From positions 1,674,001 to 1,738,000 of the forward strand of contig JANCIK010000011.1 in the NCBI GenBank assembly GCA_028532985.1: a stretch of DNA of 64,000 bases, in the 5' to 3' direction. Both the position numbers and the translations under genes were made by a program. This document shows, one piece after another, positions 18,134 to 29,974 of this stretch (positions are counted from its first letter, which is position 1; each line of letters opens with the position of its first letter). Origin of the DNA: Stropharia rugosoannulata (Eukaryota; Basidiomycota; Agaricomycetes; Agaricales; Strophariaceae). The notes under the pieces are model-generated. The model was given only the letters and a program-made list of their open reading frames with translations. It was not told where the DNA came from and searched no databases.

Positions 18134-18662
18134 AGTATTAGTATGATGTACACAGGTGAGTTGTTGGACAGTAACAAGGATGGCAAGACCGTAAGTTGAA
18201 GACAGATGCTGGTAGTCAGTACCATTTTATGCAGTCAGCCCCTGACTACTACTTACGTTGGCAAAGCTACGAGTTCGGCGAATCTGGTAATTTCAAGGTT
18301 GACGTTTTTAAATAGCGGAGCTCCCCCCTGAGGTTGAACGTTAAGGCCAAGGTCTTAAACAGAGTGTAATTTTGAATTTAAAGTTTTTGGGCGCTGTAAC
18401 TGCTCGCAACCGAATATCTCCGTAATAAGTTTACGCCTTGTACTTGCATTCCTCACTCTTAATGCACGCTGTCGCGAATGTTTGTAACACGTAAGTTTGT
18501 CCATTTTTATCTATGTAAACTTGTAAAGGTCGGGCCGCAGTAAGGCGTTCCACAATTTATCAATACTGCTTATACATAGTGTAGTCATGTAATAAGTATC
18601 TCCATAACTTAGTTCATCAAAAGTCCGTTTGACTTCGTTAGATTTGAAAGAAGTCATGTATC
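18134..18662. other. Intergenic region
   Basis: About 530 bp between the start of membrane paralogue A and the stop of the peroxidase gene, both on the minus strand. It should contain the promoter of A. No gene is seen. Confidence 0.5.
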
Positions 18663-20831
18663 CTATATTTTGCTGGGAAGCTTCTGTTTTCCAAAGGTGG
18701 AGATGGTGTTATCCTCGTTGTCACCATCAACGACCGACTGGAAATTAAGCTCGAACGTTTGGCCTTGCGTCTTCACAGAAAAATCAAGCATAACACTCTC
18801 CTGTCCGGTAAGTAGACCAGTGTAGAAAGTGTACCCTTCTACTGCAGGCAGACTATTGTTGAGAGTCAAGGTAAGGGTCGTGTTAATCGGAGGTGGGATA
18901 CTTGGCGTCTGTCCCTCAACCAGAGACGAGAAAGGGACAGACATATCAGTTACCCTCACTTGCGGTACGGTGTCCGCTGTACCATTCAGTACCTGAAACA
19001 GAGCTTTCTTAGTAATGAGAAGTAAAAGGCGCTTATGACTGCACACTCACCCCTGCAATGACCATCCACTCAATGGATAGATCGGTCGGGTCGTTGGGAG
19101 GCACAATTGCGTCGACGAATTGCACGTGAGGAGCGATGAGCGTGTCTTGCAACTGGTATCCGTCGCCGCCGTTGTCTTCTACTATCACGTTATTGCTTGA
19201 GGGGTCGCCAACTTCGAACCAGAATTTCTCTACACCTGCGCTCGTAAGAGGTATGGTGAAGTCAAGACGCGTCGTATTGATGCCGAGTGCTACCGAAAGA
19301 GGACTGAGTTGCGGGAATTTAAAGAATAAAGGCGCATGGGCAGCAACGTTGACTGTGCCGTCGGCGCAGCCCGCAGATGGTCCGCGCCGGTCACACCAGA
19401 ACATGGTAACATTCTGTGCTACTCCTGCAGGGAATTGAACCTAATCCAAGCAATGATGAAATCAATACTATTGATTAATTTAGGTAGATTTCCAAGTTCA
19501 ACGTACCCGGATATCAACATGAAACACGAGTTGCGTACCGTCAAGGACGGTGACCTCGGCGCGTCTCACTTTGAACGGAAGGAAAGCAATTTCTTCCGTC
19601 AATTGAACATTGGAAGGTACAGTCTCAAGCATTCGCTGCAAAAGGGCTTTGCAAGTTTCTATGTAAGCCGTCGGGGAGTTCATGCTTCATGATTTTGCGA
19701 CTAAATGAGAACCGCAGTCATAAAAAGAGGAAATGACTGCCCGTACCTTTGTATTGTCGCATTCCCATCACTAGAGAATATATTCAGGTCCGATTGAGAA
19801 ACAACCACCAGTGGGTCCTTCGTTGTGCCATTGAGATACTCAGAGACGCTAAATACAGATGTCAGTAACTGGAGCAATCATTAAAATTATAAAATATGTA
19901 CATGTTGAAATCGTATTGTTGGATGGTGCTATCGAAAGCTCCAACCAATGTCGCGTTTGGCTGCCCATCTGCACTTGGGACAATGTGGGGGAAGTCCAGA
20001 TTCCTGACACCTCCGATGGTGTGGCCACATGCAACAAGGCTGATCATCTCTGTTGGCGTGAACCCTTGGAGCTTGAACTCCTGAATATGAGTCTGAAGAT
20101 CTTCCTGCGGCTGGGGTACCCCGAATCGACCTGGGGCTCTTGCGTCTATTCTACCGCCTCTGTAAGCGATAGGTGGGCCACCGCAGACGGTAACCCCCCA
20201 GATAGCAGCCATAGCAATGATATCAGCGACTGCCACCAGAGGTTATTCAAATTCAGTATGAACATTAGAGATAGAAGATTGGTTATCTACTGACGAGACA
20301 CCAGAGTCGTCGGGGAGTTTGCAAAGTCAACAAGCGAATTGAAGTTTCCTGCGCCAACATTCTGTTGATTTTATTGAGATTGATGTCGAATATCATGTCA
20401 TTAGCAAGGCAAGACGCGTCAAGAGTCACTAATGAATCAAACAAGCACATACCTCGGGTCGATTGTATTCATAGTATATTGACGCATCTAATCCACCGGT
20501 GCCATCCGTGGCGTTATGTGTCGCCATATCATGATACGACTACATCGAAATACACAAGGTTAAGGTAAGCATACGCTCTGGCATTAAGTAAGAGCATGCA
20601 TACCAAACGTAGCCATTCCGCGCCGATGGGTGGACCGCCTTGTCCGACTGAGACTCGACTACCACAGCCAGAAGCTATAGTGGCTGGAGTCTGACCATTA
20701 GGGCTTTGCCCTTCGTACAGCGTCAACTCCAGGGCATCATATTGCGGTGACGGCCATTTATATCCTGTAACATCCACTGCAAGAAGCAGAAGGCTGATGG
20801 TGACGAAGTGTGCAAGTCCTTTGAGAGGCAT
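18663..20831 (-). CDS. Secreted haem peroxidase with C-terminal extension
   Basis: Plant/fungal/bacterial-type haem peroxidase fold. The N-terminus MPLKGLAHFVTISLLLLAVD is a signal peptide. The distal-side segment is split by an intron (EWLRL, then SYHDMATHN), giving the Arg and His expected for peroxide cleavage; the proximal haem-ligand segment is LVACGHTIGGV. A GGLDASIYYEYNRPEN segment and VADIIAMAAIWGVTVCGGP fit the family. A long C-terminal part (from about MNSPTAYIETCKALLQRM onward, some 250 residues) has beta-rich, N-glycosylation-site-containing sequence and is not part of the core fold. It reads through several short GT-AG introns without a frame break. It would act outside the cell on small oxidisable substrates. 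The ligninolytic Mn-binding or exposed-Trp signatures were not established, so I do not call it a lignin peroxidase. Confidence 0.8.
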
Positions 20832-22039
20832 TGGACAAAGTTTGTTGATTGTGCATAATCCACTCTTTCCTTGCAGTCTTTATACCTGCTCACTTCGCCC
20901 GTACTCAGTAGGCATCTTGATTTTAATCAGCCTGAAGATCCCACAGAAGTGGTTCTATGCCCAGATGGCGAGCGTCTACCGCAAGCACACGGCGTATCAA
21001 CTATCTATAGGCCTGTTACGTACTTCATAAAGTAGAGCTGGGGAAACAGTTCTCTGGGCTTCTGGATCTTTGACACCGACTCAGTTATCATTTGCAATGT
21101 GTAAGCATATACTGTACTCCATGTTAATCAGCCTAAAGTAATGCGAATATTAAGTATGTTGCGTACACATTATCATGAGCAATATCCTTATCTTCAAATT
21201 TCGCATGCAGCGCAAACAAGACATACCGAAAGAATACATGCACTTCACTGCCACTGCCGTGGCATGGGAAGCGCCGACAAGATCAGCGCATGTACTTGCA
21301 ATTTTATTTTTTAAAGAGAATAGTATAAGAACAGATGAAACAACCGAGCTGGCCAATGCCCGAAGGGGTCTACAGATTTTAATCAAGGAAGTTAAGTGAG
21401 GTCGAGTCGAGGGTGAGGCTGTATTCCCACCTCGTAACCACAAGCGGCATTATGTCGCCGCGTGTACTAATAGCAGGAGACTTTTATCATTCAACAAGCC
21501 CGACTCATTGGTGGAACGGGACTCTGTTGTCTAGAGATTTGCCTCCTTACATTGGCTTACATTACATAAATTGGACGACGGCATACGGATTCATACGGAC
21601 CGAAGAGAGCAATTGACCACGTGCGCGCGCTTATCTGTTATCCCAATTTGTCAATGGGCGTCTAAATGCTTTGACCAATCAAGTTCACTTCTGCGGGAGT
21701 CGCTCTCTATCCTTGCAAGTAGATTGACAAAATAAATTCAGATGAAAGGTGATAGATGCTATTTATGTCACTGATTCGGTCTGGGGAGCTTTAAATTTCT
21801 CAGGAACTTGACACTTTATTTTCTTCTCAGCTTACTCATTTGTATTCTGATCACTATTCGAAATTCGCAGTCAAAGCATTGCACTTTATACGTTACAGGT
21901 ATACTTCACAGTATATCAGCGGAGAAAGATCGGGACTTTGGTCAATTGTACAGCGTACAAAGCATGTTCCTTCAAACCTGTGCGTAACCAAGGGGCACGT
22001 CGTGAATCCCATGGAGGAATGACGGCGCCGCTGTCCTCT
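20832..22039. other. Intergenic region upstream of the peroxidase
   Basis: About 1.2 kb. Reading frames here (for example 21175-21399) have no recognisable motif and no paralogue in the window, so I do not call them genes. The peroxidase promoter must lie in the left part. Confidence 0.45.
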
Positions 22040-22564
22040 TTAATTTCCATCGTTGCGGCACTATACATACTCTGGTAAAAATCTGTGGATACCTGCTGAC
22101 GCTGCACACGACTTACGCAAACAGAGATAACGTCGTTTCCACAGACACCAGAGTTCGGATCCGTTCGGCACGAATAACTGAAAAATAACAGGTAGTACTC
22201 TACATGAGCTGCATCCCCACAAGAAATTATATATACATACATGAGACCGGTGAAAGTGTTTGTGTAACGGTTGAAGATAATTGGAGGAGGTGAGCAGCCG
22301 AAAATTCCTTCAGTGCAAGGGTTTCCGGTTGTCGTCAACCCATCGACCTGGTCGCAGTTGTCGTTGTAGACAAGCCCTAGGCAGCATTTGAGTTTATTTT
22401 GAATGATTCCATGACTATGTGGCCTATCGCTGCATACATTGATTAACACCATTTCCCAAGTTATGGACGTTTCCGATGGCGAAGTTAAATCCAGGGCAAA
22501 CTGCATAAGCAGAAGCGAATAACAAAGGCAGAGCAGCGATGGAAGTGTATTTGAAGCCGAGCAT
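22040..22564 (-). CDS. Small secreted cysteine-rich protein, intact copy
   Basis: Predicted 114-residue secreted protein of unknown function. Exons (minus strand, 5' to 3'): 22438-22564, 22241-22376, 22117-22177 and 22040-22060, all GT-AG, summing to a complete frame. The N-terminus MLGFKYTSIAALPLLFASAY is a signal peptide; the mature part has VCPGFNFAIG, YNDNCDQVDGL, GNPCTEGIFGCSPPP, YSCRTDPNSGVCGNDV and ends ISVCCRNDGN. The last exon is only 21 nt (TGC to TAA) and is confirmed by the matching exon in the neighbouring copy. The cysteine pattern is not that of hydrophobins. An effector-like or surface role is possible but unproven. Confidence 0.8.
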
Positions 22565-23864
22565 TTTGTCGTTTATATTCGATTGCTCAGGAGTGAAGTA
22601 GGTTTACTGCTTTGTTAATCATTAGGGCTTGCAATCGTCTTTTATAACAATTCTGGTCCTTCATGCTCGGAGTATGATGTACGCTACGTGACTGCATTCG
22701 CAGGAGGCTTCTGGCTGATAAAAATAGTCCATAACGTCAGTGAGGATTGCATTAGTGTTTCTCGGCCCAGCGCCACGGTCATAAGACACATAAGTTAGGT
22801 AAAGGGTTCTAGTCCTGAATGAAGTAGTTTCATCTTATCCACAATGACTCGCATGTGCAGCAGCAAAGCGCTCTATGAGCGCTTTACCGAGCCATCTCGT
22901 GGAGTCGGAATGGAACCTCGTAGTGAGAGAGATGTACAGCAGTGCAAAGTAACGGTTGGAGATGAGCCGATGACAATTTCATATTGGTATTACTTACAAC
23001 GTTTTTCTTCGGAAACAGAGATCCGTCCAGGTGAAACTACAGTAGAGTATTAAACTTTCACATAAATTGAGACGAGCGTAGTACTGAAAATTTGTACGAA
23101 ATATCCTAAGACTTGACGTCGCGTTAAACATTACATTGTCAAGTAAGTATATGATGCTTGGCAGAGCTTAGGAGAAAAATATACACCACAAATCGTTGTC
23201 AATTCGTCGCGTAGCCTCAGCCGCAGGCTTTCAATCATGATCCGGTATAAAGCAACGTCTTTTCTCCCGTCTTCTTGCAGCATACGAGAATAAAACGCCA
23301 AGCACAAAGGACATGACACATGTTGATGAAATGACTTAAGTACAAAAACTGCCGTGGATGTACTCCAAGATGGAGCTCATTTTCCGGAGGTTCGGACAAC
23401 GCATGTGTTGTTAGTAGACAGATGCTCCAAGAGACACAACAGTCCGTGCAACGCGAGCTTGAGGCGATTCCGGCTCAAAATGGATTTGTGATCAAGACTC
23501 CAACGTCCACCGTTTGATCCTCCTCCTGCTGGTGCTGTACCAGTAGACAAACGGGTTTATCTCAGGTCATTTAAACTTAGAGCTGATTCATACCCTCCCC
23601 GCAGTAGCCGACGGCCTGCACCGAACCTTCCATCAATGGAGATATAGATTGTCTGGTGTTATTCAATTTATTTTGTAAGAAAGGTCAGCAAGGCCGATTG
23701 CTGAAAACTATGCTAGATTTGAGGATGTGACCGATTGCCTAGAGCAAGTATAGAATTCAGAGCATGCAAAGCCCTGAGAATCTTTGCGTAACTGACGCGG
23801 TCCTCCAATTTGCCATGATTGTATATTCCCGAAGGCAGAGCGAAAGTCGTCGCTATGATGTTGT
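22565..23864. repeat. Duplicated flank of the secreted-protein gene
   Basis: Non-coding DNA upstream of the intact copy. Stretches around 22690-22840 and 22900-23000 are recognisably similar in order to 24530-24680 and 24690-24810 (shared words include gcttctg, tttctcgg and attacttacaa; also agacagatgctcca around 23420 and 24817). This shows that gene and promoter were duplicated together. Confidence 0.6.
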
Positions 23865-24397
23865 CTAATTTCCATCATTGAGGCACTCAATTCTGGGTCA
23901 GGATCTGTGAATGCTTGCACGAGTCTCGAGCTAGGTCGACTTACGCAAACAGAGATTGTGTTGCTTCCGCAGACTTCAGTGTCGGCATCACGTCGGCGGG
24001 AATAGCTAGAAAACAGCAGTTACATGAGCTGCATCACCAACGAGGAATTATATATACATACATGACACCGGTACAAATATTGGTGTATTTGTTGAAGATA
24101 GTAGGAACAGGTGAGCAGCCGAAAATGCCCTCAGTGCAAGTGTTTCCAATTGTCGTGAACCCATCAACCGCGTTGCAGTTGTTGTCGTACACAAGCCTGA
24201 GTGGTGTTCCAGTTTATTCTGAATGGTTCCATGACTAGTATATGGTCGTTTTCACTGCATATATTGATTAACGCCATTTGGCAAGTGATGGATATTCTCG
24301 ATTGTAAAGTCACATCCAGCGCATACGGTGCCATAGACGGATCCGAGGTGAGCAGCAACGGGAGAACGGCGATGGAGGTGCGCTTGAGGCCGAGCAT
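23865..24397 (-). pseudogene. Decayed duplicate of the small secreted cysteine-rich gene
   Basis: Matches the intact copy throughout: MLGLKRTSIAVLPLLL at the start, LVYDNNCNAVDGFTTIGN in the middle and ISVCCLNDGN at the end. A frame disruption lies just after the signal peptide (around 24345-24360), because the downstream homologous frame VCAGCDFTIENIHHLPNG is not in phase with the start. The first intron's donor, GT in the intact copy, reads AT here (caatatatgc against caatgtatgc). The later exon boundaries, including the 21-nt final exon, are still visible. I call it a pseudogene; a sequencing error could explain one of the two lesions but hardly both. Confidence 0.75.
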
Positions 24398-25457
24398 CCT
24401 GGCGATTATGATTGCTCAGGAGAAAAGTGGGTTTATTGTTTTGTTGGCTAACTTAGCTATAGCCTTCAGTTGCCTTTTTATAATCGAATTTCTGGTCCCT
24501 CAGGATCGGGGTGTGATACATGCTCTGTGACTGCATTTATTGAAGGCTTCTGATTGATATGTAAGAACAGCCCATAAAGTCAGTGTGGATGCCATCTGTA
24601 TTTCTCGGACCAGCGACATGATCACAACACGAATAACTTAGCTAAAGGACGGTGATTCTAGTACTTATACTAGTAGGCTCCACCTTGTGGAATCAAGAGA
24701 AGCTCCTTGTCGTGAGAGACGCACATCAATCCTGTACAAAGTATGTATATGAACAGTTAAACTTAAGTGGGTGTCATTTTCATAATGATATTACTTACAA
24801 TGGGTCCGTCTTGACAGATGCTCCATGAGACATAACAAACCGCGCAACATGAGCCTGTGGTAGATCCCGGTTCGAACTTCTAAATTGACCTCATTGATTC
24901 TTCAAGCTTCATCTTCTAAAATGATCGTAGAGGCCGGCCGCACACCCTCTTGCATGTACCACATCTGTAGACAAACGGGTTTATTTCAGGTCATAAGCCG
25001 ATACATAGGGGTGTGGCAGATGAAGAATATGGTAGGTGAGATGTATGGTAAGGAGCGGAGGAGGAGCGGTGCAAACTACATTGCAACCCATAGATATTGA
25101 ATGGAAGAGGGTATCCGGGGCATAAAACTAAAAACACAAACGGACAGAAGACAGAAAAAGGCGCAATAACGTCTTAGATACTAAGGTAGTAGAATAAAAA
25201 AACAAACGGTTAACGGTAAACAATCCAGTCCATAGTGAGAAGAATCATGATCGTAACGGAGGGCACAAGAAAAGCAGATCGCGGGCTAGGTGTCATGGTA
25301 TAAAGCCAAAGAAAAAGTGGTTTGAATTTGAAGTAAGTGCGATTGAAAAGGTGAATTAAGGGAGCAGAAAGGAGATGCTGGCTGAATAAATTTACCGTGG
25401 ACTACGTCCTGTTTGATATTTCGTCTAGACCTCTTTTCTGAAGACGCGGAATGCAAG
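24398..25457. other. Intergenic region
   Basis: About 1.06 kb. The left half is the second copy of the duplicated secreted-protein upstream flank; the right half holds the 3' flank of the RGS gene. No gene is supported. Confidence 0.5.
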
Positions 25458-26967
25458 TTACAGGCGATGACCAGGCACAGCCCAGAACAGAAGCGTCAGA
25501 GCTACGACGAACACTGTCACTAACACCGTTACCCAGATAGCGCGCCCCACCAACAGTTTCTTCACATAAGGCTCACGAATGGTAAGAGTGCGGAAAGGCG
25601 TTGTTTCAGATTGGCCGAAGAAAACCAGGATGGGATCGAGTTCATACTGATGGGACACGAGGAAAAGGATTGCTAGAGAGAACGGAAGGAAAAGCTGGAA
25701 ACAGGAATTAGCTTTGATGTTGTGTTTCATGTTTTGGTTCACTTACGAAGAAACGCTTCGACTTGGGCTGTACGTCTAGGAACACAAGGGCAAAGGCAGT
25801 AGCCAAACCTATCCACAGTATGATGAGACCTAGTATCAGGCGCACCAGAGCAGATATCGGTGTCAGGTTGCCAAAAGCCTTTGAGCGTAGGAAACGAGGG
25901 AACGCGTCCTGTTCCATGGCACGGAAACAATACTCCTTCTGGGCATGAAATATGTCTGGGATCTGGGCCATCAGTGCTAATTCTGTCTGAGACCGTGGTT
26001 CGGTAGTGCTGGTGAGGGGGAAGCTGTGAATGCGCAGAGCAGGGGGTAGGTAAATTTCATGGTTCTCTGGCGAGTTCACGGTGTTACCAGCAGGCGACAG
26101 GTAACGATAAAATATGCGTTCTGCAGACGCGATGAGATCAAGACGCGTGATTGCTGCAGACCGAGGGATGACGGTGGGTGCACGCGATGCCCGTTTGAGA
26201 TTGAAGAGAGTCGGTGTACGACCTGACAGGGAGAATGGCGTTGACGAGCGAGCCGCATGGCCCTCCACGGGGTCTGGATCGGAGGTGCCAACGCGTGTGT
26301 GCTCCGACATGCCTGTAGCTGGGCGTGGACTTGTGGAACGCCCATAAGTGCCCTTCTCGTCGCCGACTGCAGCCAGATTCCGTCGGTCGTGCTCAGACAG
26401 CATCTCGCCCGTGCTCGCCGTACTCCTCTTCGTGCCCATAGCGTCCTGATTAAGCCCAACAACGGTGCCGTAGATTGAACCCCTCCTGCGAGCATACTCC
26501 CAGTACTGCGGCCAGTCCTCCTTGATCGTTCGACCCGACTTCCGGACGTCCTTGAAGTAAGCGCGGCATAGATTTTCATGTTGCTGGACGTCAAGCCAGA
26601 AATCTAAGATATCTTCTGCACCTTCCCTCTGCAAGAATAAACTGAAGATAGCGATGAATTCCGGAGGATTTTTTGGATAGGGTTGCTGTACGCACTAGAA
26701 CATAAACAGATCGACAGGAGGCCTTGTTCTCCTCGACAGGACCTCGGTGAATGAGGGCAACCTGTTCTTGCGGCTATTCGCCCAATCCTCCTGCTGCTTT
26801 TTCTCGTCGTCCATGGCCAGGAAATGACAAAATGTATGCGGGTCGTTGGGGCCTGGGACGGGCGTGCTCGTTGGTGGCGACGGGAAGAAGCGTGGGTTCA
26901 GATCGCGCGTGTTGAAACACTTGGTGGTAACGGCTGACATAAGCGTATTTTCCCGTGCCTCCGACAA
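25458..26967 (-). CDS. RGS-domain protein with C-terminal membrane segments (Rax1-like)
   Basis: Predicted 467 residues. Exons (minus): 26696-26967, 25747-26641, 25694 down to 25458. The N-terminal part carries LPSFTEVLSRRTRPPVDLFM then QREGAEDILDFWLDVQQHEN, the opening helices of an RGS fold; the second half of the fold (AERIFYRYLSPAG, IFHAQKEYCFRAMEQDAFP) follows a long low-complexity insert. Three or so hydrophobic segments come after (LVRLILGLIILWIGLATAF, LPFSLAILFLVSHQ, AIWVTVLVTVFVVALTLLFW). This architecture matches fungal Rax1-type proteins, which act in polarity and G-protein-related processes at the plasma membrane; the assignment to that family is inference. An alternative start Met lies nine codons in. 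The start codon is 32 bp from that of NDUFA2 on the other strand. Confidence 0.82.
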
Positions 26968-26999
26968 CGTCCAGCCTCTCTTATTATTGCATCTGCATC
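26968..26999. promoter_or_regulatory. 32-bp bidirectional promoter/5' region between RGS gene and NDUFA2
   Basis: Only 32 bp separate the two divergent start codons, so promoters and 5' leaders must overlap or lie inside the opposite gene unless the inner RGS Met at 26940 is used. No TATA element is visible. Confidence 0.5.
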
Positions 27000-27373
27000 A
27001 TGTCGTTTTCCAAGGCGTTCAGTCCAGCTCTGAGGGAACTCCGCATTCTGTGCTCTCAGACGGGCCCAGCGTCTGCGGGAACCAGGTTAGTTGACTGGCT
27101 GGTGCTTCGTCTTTCCCACTGACGCTCTGCAGAGCATTCATTGTTTCCAAGTATCCTGTCATTAAGCAGCACAACCCAGATCTACCGGTCCTTATTAGAG
27201 AGGCTTCTGGTACACCGGCACGCGTATTTGCACGGTTTGGTGAGTCGGTAACTGTTATTATCACCCTGGTGCTGACGTCTCATTTAGAAATGGGTGTAGA
27301 AAAGCATGTTGAATTGGACGGGTTGTCTGCTGCTGAGGTGGAGAAGCAAGTTGGGAAGCTAATCAGCTCATAG
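27000..27373 (+). CDS. NDUFA2: NADH:ubiquinone oxidoreductase subunit NDUFA2 (B8)
   Basis: Accessory subunit of mitochondrial complex I with a thioredoxin-like L51/S25/CI-B8 fold. Exons 27000-27085, 27133-27239 and 27288-27373 give 92 residues: LRELRILCSQTGPASAGTRA, FIVSKYPVIKQHNPDLPVLI, REASGTPARVFARF, then EMGVEKHVELDGLSAAEVEK and a stop. Length and motif order are as expected for this family. Introns are 46 and 48 bp, both GT-AG. Confidence 0.93.
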
Positions 27374-28056
27374 AGACCTCGATCAATATATCCCGAGTCA
27401 TTTTCGCTCTTCGTTGATTTTTTATGAGTTGGTTGAGTTGCACAGGAAACTTTTGAACAGGCAAATGGAATATGGCTGCGAATGGAAATGGCCCGTGGAG
27501 GCGCTGAAAACATTCCCCGTATTTTAAACTTGCTCGGTGAGGCCAGCGAGTATATTCCCCAACTCTATATACCGAACCCCAGAAACCCATAAGTGCGCTT
27601 GTAAGCATTTGCATTTCCTCTTCGCAAACCTTCTGTGCTCAATCAACTGCCTTGCTTGTTGCCTGTCTTTCTACAAATTTCCGTGGCATCTTGGTTCTAG
27701 GATGGACCATTAAACCTACAGATATCTCACTGGTGCTCATTACGACAAGCCAACTCACAAGCAATAAGAAACTTCATTCTGGCGTTTTCGAGCTTCAAGC
27801 TTTTGCAATAATCTCCACTCATCACTCGGAACTCCCGGGGGCTTATGTTTTCGGAAGCGCCCTTTATCACTTGCCTCATCAAGTTCAGTATGTTCACGGT
27901 GTCCGCAAGCTTGATAATGAGACCTGGCGTTCGCCTAAGGGACGTCGTTGAGTCGAGTTCATCCAGCGCTCTGCGTTCTGACTGCTTCACCTCTCAGTTT
28001 ATTGTCAGATTTTGGTCAGCTCTATCAGCATATACTCCATTATCTTTGTTAAAAAT
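27374..28056. other. Intergenic region
   Basis: About 680 bp between NDUFA2 and the stop of membrane paralogue B (convergent). An open frame at 27652-27951 has no recognisable feature. I see nothing firm here. Confidence 0.45.
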
Positions 28057-29631
28057 CTATGTGACATGAGCTACAGGAACTTCTGACTTGCTCTCTTGAT
28101 GGCATTCTAGCACCACCACAACCTCCTCGTCAATTTCAACTGGTTTAAACATATCTAACCCGCCGTCTCTCTGACTTCTATGGCTGTGACTACTAAATGT
28201 GTCGAAAGAGCTGGGTGGGCCGTGACGAACTCGAAACTGTGAGATTGTCGTATCGGTGCGCATTCGTTCTCGCAGGCCGATCTGAACGAAAAGTAGTGTC
28301 GGCATGATTCCCTAAGAAGTACTGTCAACATCTTGCTGGAAAACGCGGAAGTCTCTCGGCTCACCACAACGCGCAGGCAAACGACGATAAGAAAAAGCTG
28401 TTTACTTCTAAATGTACTTCAAGGCGCGATAAAGACATATAACGCACCCTCGTGGGACTATTTTCTTTCCACAAGAGATAAATTAACACACATAGGGAAT
28501 AAACCAAGCTAGACTCTAGCCTAGTTTGCAGGGCTTTCAGAGACGTCGTTGCCCGAGACACATGTCAACTTACAGAATTGCGATCACTGTGTGGTAAGCC
28601 GTCAGTTGCTTTCTTTCGATCCCGCTCAAAAACCCTCTTCCGAAGTTTGATATCCACAAAATACGGAGTACTAATAGAAATTTGTTCGTCAGATGGCAAT
28701 TTTTTTTCAAATAGGTATGCGTACTTGTGATTAATGTTATAACGATATTAATCGCGAGTATGCTCCACAGATAAATGCGGACGAATCGATTGGGTTGTGT
28801 CGTCAGGAGGCTGGGGCCCATTCCCAGAGCACCCCATACTTTCGAGAGTCATTAGAGATTATCATATCAAGAAATAAGAAGTGCTTCTTACTTGTATCCG
28901 CAATGACCAGTAACGAACACCCTGCGAGGACATATTTGGAACGATTCCACACCATATAACACCGGTAGAGCTGCAACGCGTCGTTTGAGATGAGGACACT
29001 CAATACAATTAGCACAATAGCTCACCAGCGTCAGTTCAGCTACGAAACTTGAGTAATGAAACTCTCAGTTTCTGTTCATTCGTGTTCAACAGAAGTACGT
29101 ACTTGGAAACCACGAACAGGATATTTTTTCCTTGACTAATTTCCAGTCCTCTTGTAGCTACCCGCTGTATATCTGTGGCCCCTAGGATGGTGATCGAAGA
29201 TATCTTGAAAGTAAGGGCAGTATCAGCAGTCGAGATGGCGAACATCACAGTCGTCGGCACTATAATAGGCCATCTGATTGTCCTCTTGCCGTGGCACAGC
29301 AGTGTTATACAAATGCAGAATACCATGAAATGCACTCCTGCATTGGTTGATAAATACAAACATTAAGCAACCTCTTAGTTTTGTGGGCGCAACCTGTAGG
29401 CGCACCGTATAAAAGCGCTTCGATCTAATGGCGTGGTTTAAGGTCTTAAACGGTGCTAGGCAGACTAAGAGCGACGCTTACCATTTCAGCGGTACCAATA
29501 TAAGACAAGACAAGCAGCTCGTCGTCGAGCAGCTCCCCACACAGTCCGTTCACTCTGGTGAAATTGAAAGTGTCCATATGCCTGGAGTTCCCCGGGGAGC
29601 TCAGCTGTGGTGTCAAAGGTGTCGAAGACAA
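28057..29631 (-). CDS. Multi-pass membrane protein, paralogue B
   Basis: Same family as A, C and D. Landmarks: NGLCGELLDD, IEALLYG, VHFMVFCICITLL, VAELTL, RCYMVWNRSKYVLAGCSLLV, GALGMGPSLLTTQP, LWSILAINIVITLIT, LESSLVYSLCVLIYLL, GIMPTLLFVQIGL. Micro-exons are at 29406-29424 (19 nt) and 29026-29047 (22 nt). The start could be Met at 29631 or an inner Met at 29577; the paralogues, whose N-termini are short, favour 29577. The C-terminal tail is hydrophilic and acidic. About seven membrane segments. Function unknown. Confidence 0.72.
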
Positions 29632-29974
29632 ACACAGAAACTACTAATTATAATGCACCGGTCTGTATTTATACTAATTTGAGAACAAGAACGTACTGTC
29701 CAAGTAACTGCTGACATTGCTAACAGCCATTGACACTCTGTCGGCGCAGTGTGACAAACCGAATAGGTTTAAATATGAGTCGAATGTAAGTAGCAAAAAA
29801 TAATGAACAGGTATGACATTGACAGTGAGCGCTACACGCGACCATCATCTTCTCACAGCCAGTGGGAAATAGGTTCCGCCTCTTGTATTAATTAGATTGT
29901 GTACTACTCTATATAGTGTATGCCTATTCACAATGTGATGTAAAAAGTAGAATATGTAGTATAGTTGAATTACT
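29632..29974. other. Spacer between paralogues B and C
   Basis: About 340 bp holding the promoter of B and the 3' end of C. No gene is seen. Confidence 0.5.

Noticed and set aside
21150..21443. Overlapping open frames on both strands near 21.2-21.4 kb
   Set aside because: No motif, no splice support, no paralogue in the window and opposite strands open at once.
22040..22564. Hydrophobin identity for the small secreted protein
   Set aside because: The cysteine spacing does not fit: the paired cysteines are at the C-terminus and the hydrophobin C-(n)-CC-(n)-C-C-(n)-CC-(n)-C pattern is absent.
27652..27951. 99-codon open frame downstream of NDUFA2
   Set aside because: An overlapping frame on the other strand is equally open and neither has recognisable features.
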